Positions 39,672-41,873 of a stretch of DNA of 41,873 nucleotides are shown one piece after another. The DNA is from Nemertoderma westbladi (Eukaryota > Xenacoelomorpha > Nemertodermatida > Nemertodermatidae), in the NCBI GenBank assembly GCA_032718475.1, contig JAUCBJ010001325.1:1-41873 (forward strand), in the 5' to 3' direction. The notes under the pieces are model-generated. The model worked only from the letters and a program-made list of their open reading frames with translations. It ran no database searches and was not told the DNA's origin. The position numbers and the translations under genes were made by a program. How positions within the stretch are numbered: the stretch's first letter is position 1; the number at the start of each line of letters is the position of its first letter.

Positions 39672-40859
39672 TGTTCGCGCTTTTAGACCTTTAGCAGTTT
39701 AACCCGCTAATTTTAGGTGTCTTCTAGTTTATAAATCGACTTTAGCCTATAACAAGTATTTGTTGCATATAAGATATAAAGTTACATTAGCCGAAGCCAG
39801 CCTATGCGCGACCATTCACCCACAGTTAAGGGAGACTGGATTCGGAGGCTCTGACCTTATTGCGGTGTAGACTTACTGTATTATTCGATTGCTCGTTACT
39901 ATAATATCTCTGACAAATATTATTTACTTTCGGGAAATATTAACAGTTCCTTTAGGACGTGGCGCTTTAAGTATGTAAACAGAGTTATGACTTACACTAA
40001 ACACAACGGGATGGCTAATGATTTTCGTATAAAGCGCATTCTTTAGGAAATGCTTTGTTATCTGTCACTCTCATGCACACTACCGCACACTGCTGCACAC
40101 TAATCTGCCGACCTTCACTAAATTTGATCATATATAAGGAGAATAGTAACTGACACATGTAGGGATTATGAAATAGCATTCAATTCACTCCAAAACCACT
40201 ATAATGTAAGTAGCAGTTGCTACAGGTAACTAGTCCCTCTTACCTTCAGTATATCAAGAAGATTGGGGTTTTATGATTATTTATCGATATTCTCCAAATA
40301 TAACAACATATCCATCAACTTATAACAATCAATAACCGACAGTAAATAGCAGTAAAATAATGCGGTGAAAGGTATGTATAGTATGATATGGGCTGCGATA
40401 ACAGTTATACGTTCCTATAATCAAAGCCGTCGATTGTTTGGCTAAAGTCTGAAACTCAGAATAATTCCAAAGCCGATGTTTTGGGGCTCAGGAAAAGGTA
40501 AACAAAAACCGTCATGCATTGCGCGATTTCCCGTAGGCTTCTGTGCAAATAAAATGAAAATCGCTCTGATTGGTCGAGTGAGCTGAACAAAGAGAGTTAA
40601 GAAAGCTCCACATCGACATCAAAATCAGCTGATAGATTTCGTCATCTGAACCACACTGTATTAAGAGTATTTGGCGTATTGCGGCATAAAATGGCTTGTT
40701 ATGTCCGCTAAAGTACACATACAGAAAAAATGGCTTTTTATGTCCGCTAAAACACCTACACAGTACTTTGCGGGAAAAATGGCTTGTTATGTCCGCTAAA
40801 ACAACTAAACAGTTCATTGCGGAGAAAAATGACTGGTTATATCCGCAAAAGCCTTTACA
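39672..40859 (-). repeat. 5' LTR of BEL element 2
   Basis: 1188 bp partner of 26225-27412. In the coding direction it starts TGTAAAGGCTTTTGCGG, with four subrepeats at spacings of about 40, 49 and 50 bp (cores at 40690, 40730, 40779, 40829). The second ACAAT target copy follows at 40860-40864. Confidence 0.95.
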
Positions 40860-40864
40860 ACAAT

Positions 40865-41386
40865 GAACCCTCCGTAGCATTCTTGTGAATGTGCCATCCA
40901 GAGATTTGGTGTCCTCAGCAGTTAGAGCCCAGCATGGACTCCCATAGAGGAGTACTGGAACTACTGGCTGCTCTAAATAATCGGACCTTAAGTTTCCGAT
41001 TAATTCTCGGTGACTTCCAAATCCTGGAAAGCCTATTCAAGGCTGCCCATGCCTTTCCCTTACGTATTCGAAGGTCCTCACCTGACTTCCGGATCCATGA
41101 TCCCAGGTAACAAAAGTCGTCCATATGCTCAAGCATACCATCCTTTGAGCTTATGCTCTTCCGATCAGAGACTTGCTGAGAACTTTCAAAGTTAACTGTC
41201 AAAATTTTGCTCTTTCTGGAGTTAATAAAAAGACCAACACTAGAAGCAGCATGTTCTAATGAGCTGAGGAGCCGTTGGGCTCCCTCTAATGATTCTGAGA
41301 GTACTCCTAAGTCATCAGCAAAGTCTAGATCAGTTAGGTACTTGGCATGATTTCCTCGACTTCTGGAGCCAGTAGGTGGAGATATC
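40865..41386 (-). pseudogene. LINE 2, reverse transcriptase part
   Basis: Minus-strand frame (41388 to 40915, with continuation to 40865 in an adjacent frame) including LDFADDLGVLSES, the (F/Y)ADD catalytic box of LINE RT, then FINSRKSKILTVN, CYLGSWI, RIRKGKAWAALNRL and, near the BEL insertion point, LDGTFTRMLRRV. It begins abruptly inside RT at the target duplication, so the copy is 5'-truncated, as LINE copies usually are. Together with 25862-26224 it forms one roughly 0.9-kb insertion interrupted by BEL element 2. Confidence 0.88.
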
Positions 41387-41398
41387 AAGACCTAACTA
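41387..41398. repeat. Target-site duplication of LINE 2, 5' side
   Basis: AAGACCTAACTA, identical to 25850-25861. Confidence 0.85.
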
Positions 41399-41873
41399 GA
41401 ATATACTCCAAACATCTGCAATGTGCAATCTAAACCCCTCAACCATCAAAATAGACCGATGAAACCTCGGATTACAAATCTTATCACAATCTATACGAAA
41501 TAACGATAAATTATACCGAACTACCGGTACTTACGTAACCACAATGGTCTACTAATATACTGTATAAATGTTTACGTTTATCTCCACCCACCCCAACCCA
41601 AAGGAGGACAAAGGATTGATGACACCCAGGTATTAACAGAGAATTGGGGTTTTAAAAGTACGATAATTTAGGCGTGATGCGACCCAATTTGTAAGAAATA
41701 GTAAAACTCCTTATGCCGATAGTATTGGTACTGAAATATTAATAAATTAATTTACCATGTCAATGCCTCAACATAATTATTTAGCTAATTCTAAAGAATT
41801 ACCATTAAATACCCTAGCCAATCATTTTACGAAATAAACAATAAGTTACCTGTCTGGCTCCTTTCGCAGTCAA
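41399..41873. other. No gene seen
   Basis: AT-rich sequence flanking LINE 2, with stops in all frames and no repeat I recognise. It is contiguous in the pre-insertion genome with 25001-25849. Confidence 0.5.

Larger units (their letters stand above)
26225..40859 (-). mobile_element. BEL/Pao LTR retrotransposon, element 2 (intact pol, gag-deleted)
   Basis: 14.6 kb, minus orientation: 5' LTR 39672-40859, short leader, gag lacking its N-terminus, nucleocapsid-protease, RT-RNase H-integrase, spacer carrying a nested TIR element, ORF3, polypurine tract, 3' LTR 26225-27412. Against element 1 it lacks the counterpart of 11482-15431 (most of the leader and about 243 gag codons). I count about 8 differences between its 1188-bp LTRs, so it is young. 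Its LTRs differ more from those of element 1, so the two belong to different subfamilies. It could supply polymerase and integrase functions in principle, but its own gag is broken. Confidence 0.95.

Overview
This window is repeat-rich metazoan (probably invertebrate) nuclear DNA. I found no single-copy host gene, and almost every base I can assign belongs to a transposable element or a satellite. BEL/Pao LTR retrotransposons, which carry the largest coding regions here, are known only from animals. The other elements (RTE/CR1-type LINE pieces, a hAT relic, two TIR elements without a recognisable transposase) also fit an animal genome. The phylum cannot be fixed from the sequence.

The main feature is a pair of very large BEL/Pao elements, both on the minus strand. 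Element 1 (3241-16840) is bounded by TG...CA LTRs and a 5-bp target duplication, AATAG. It sits inside a 20/26-bp satellite array, split into 893-3240 and 16841-19410. Element 2 (26225-40859) has near-identical 1188-bp LTRs and the target duplication ACAAT. It is inserted in a 5'-truncated LINE, which has its own 12-bp target duplication (25850-25861 and 41387-41398).

The two elements carry complementary damage. Element 1 keeps a long 5' leader and a full-length gag, but two deletions removed reverse transcriptase, most of RNase H and the integrase, leaving one open protease-to-C-terminus ORF. Element 2 keeps an open 1248-aa RT-RNase H-integrase ORF but has lost the leader and the gag N-terminus, and has several frameshifts in gag. 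Adding back what each lacks, measured against the other, gives nearly the same ancestral length (about 16.9-17.0 kb), unusually large for BEL/Pao. Both carry a third coding region in the env position, between pol and the 3' LTR. It has no visible signal peptide or membrane segment, a Cys/His cluster, a probable coiled coil and a very basic C-terminus; I do not recognise it.

Layout: 1-892 LINE fragment; 893-3240 satellite; 3241-16840 BEL element 1; 16841-19410 satellite; 19411-21423 TIR element with 11-bp inverted ends; 21424-21530 satellite remnant; 21531-25000 decayed hAT region with a tRNA-like block, a lone 68-bp repeat monomer and an unrelated minus-strand ORF; 25001-25849 unassigned; 25862-26224 3' part of LINE 2; 26225-40859 BEL element 2, itself carrying a 1.66-kb TIR element (29624-31284) with twelve 68-bp repeats; 40865-41386 5' part of LINE 2; 41399-41873 unassigned. 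Insertion order: satellite before element 1 and the 19411 element; LINE 2 before element 2; element 2 (or its parent) before the 29624 element.
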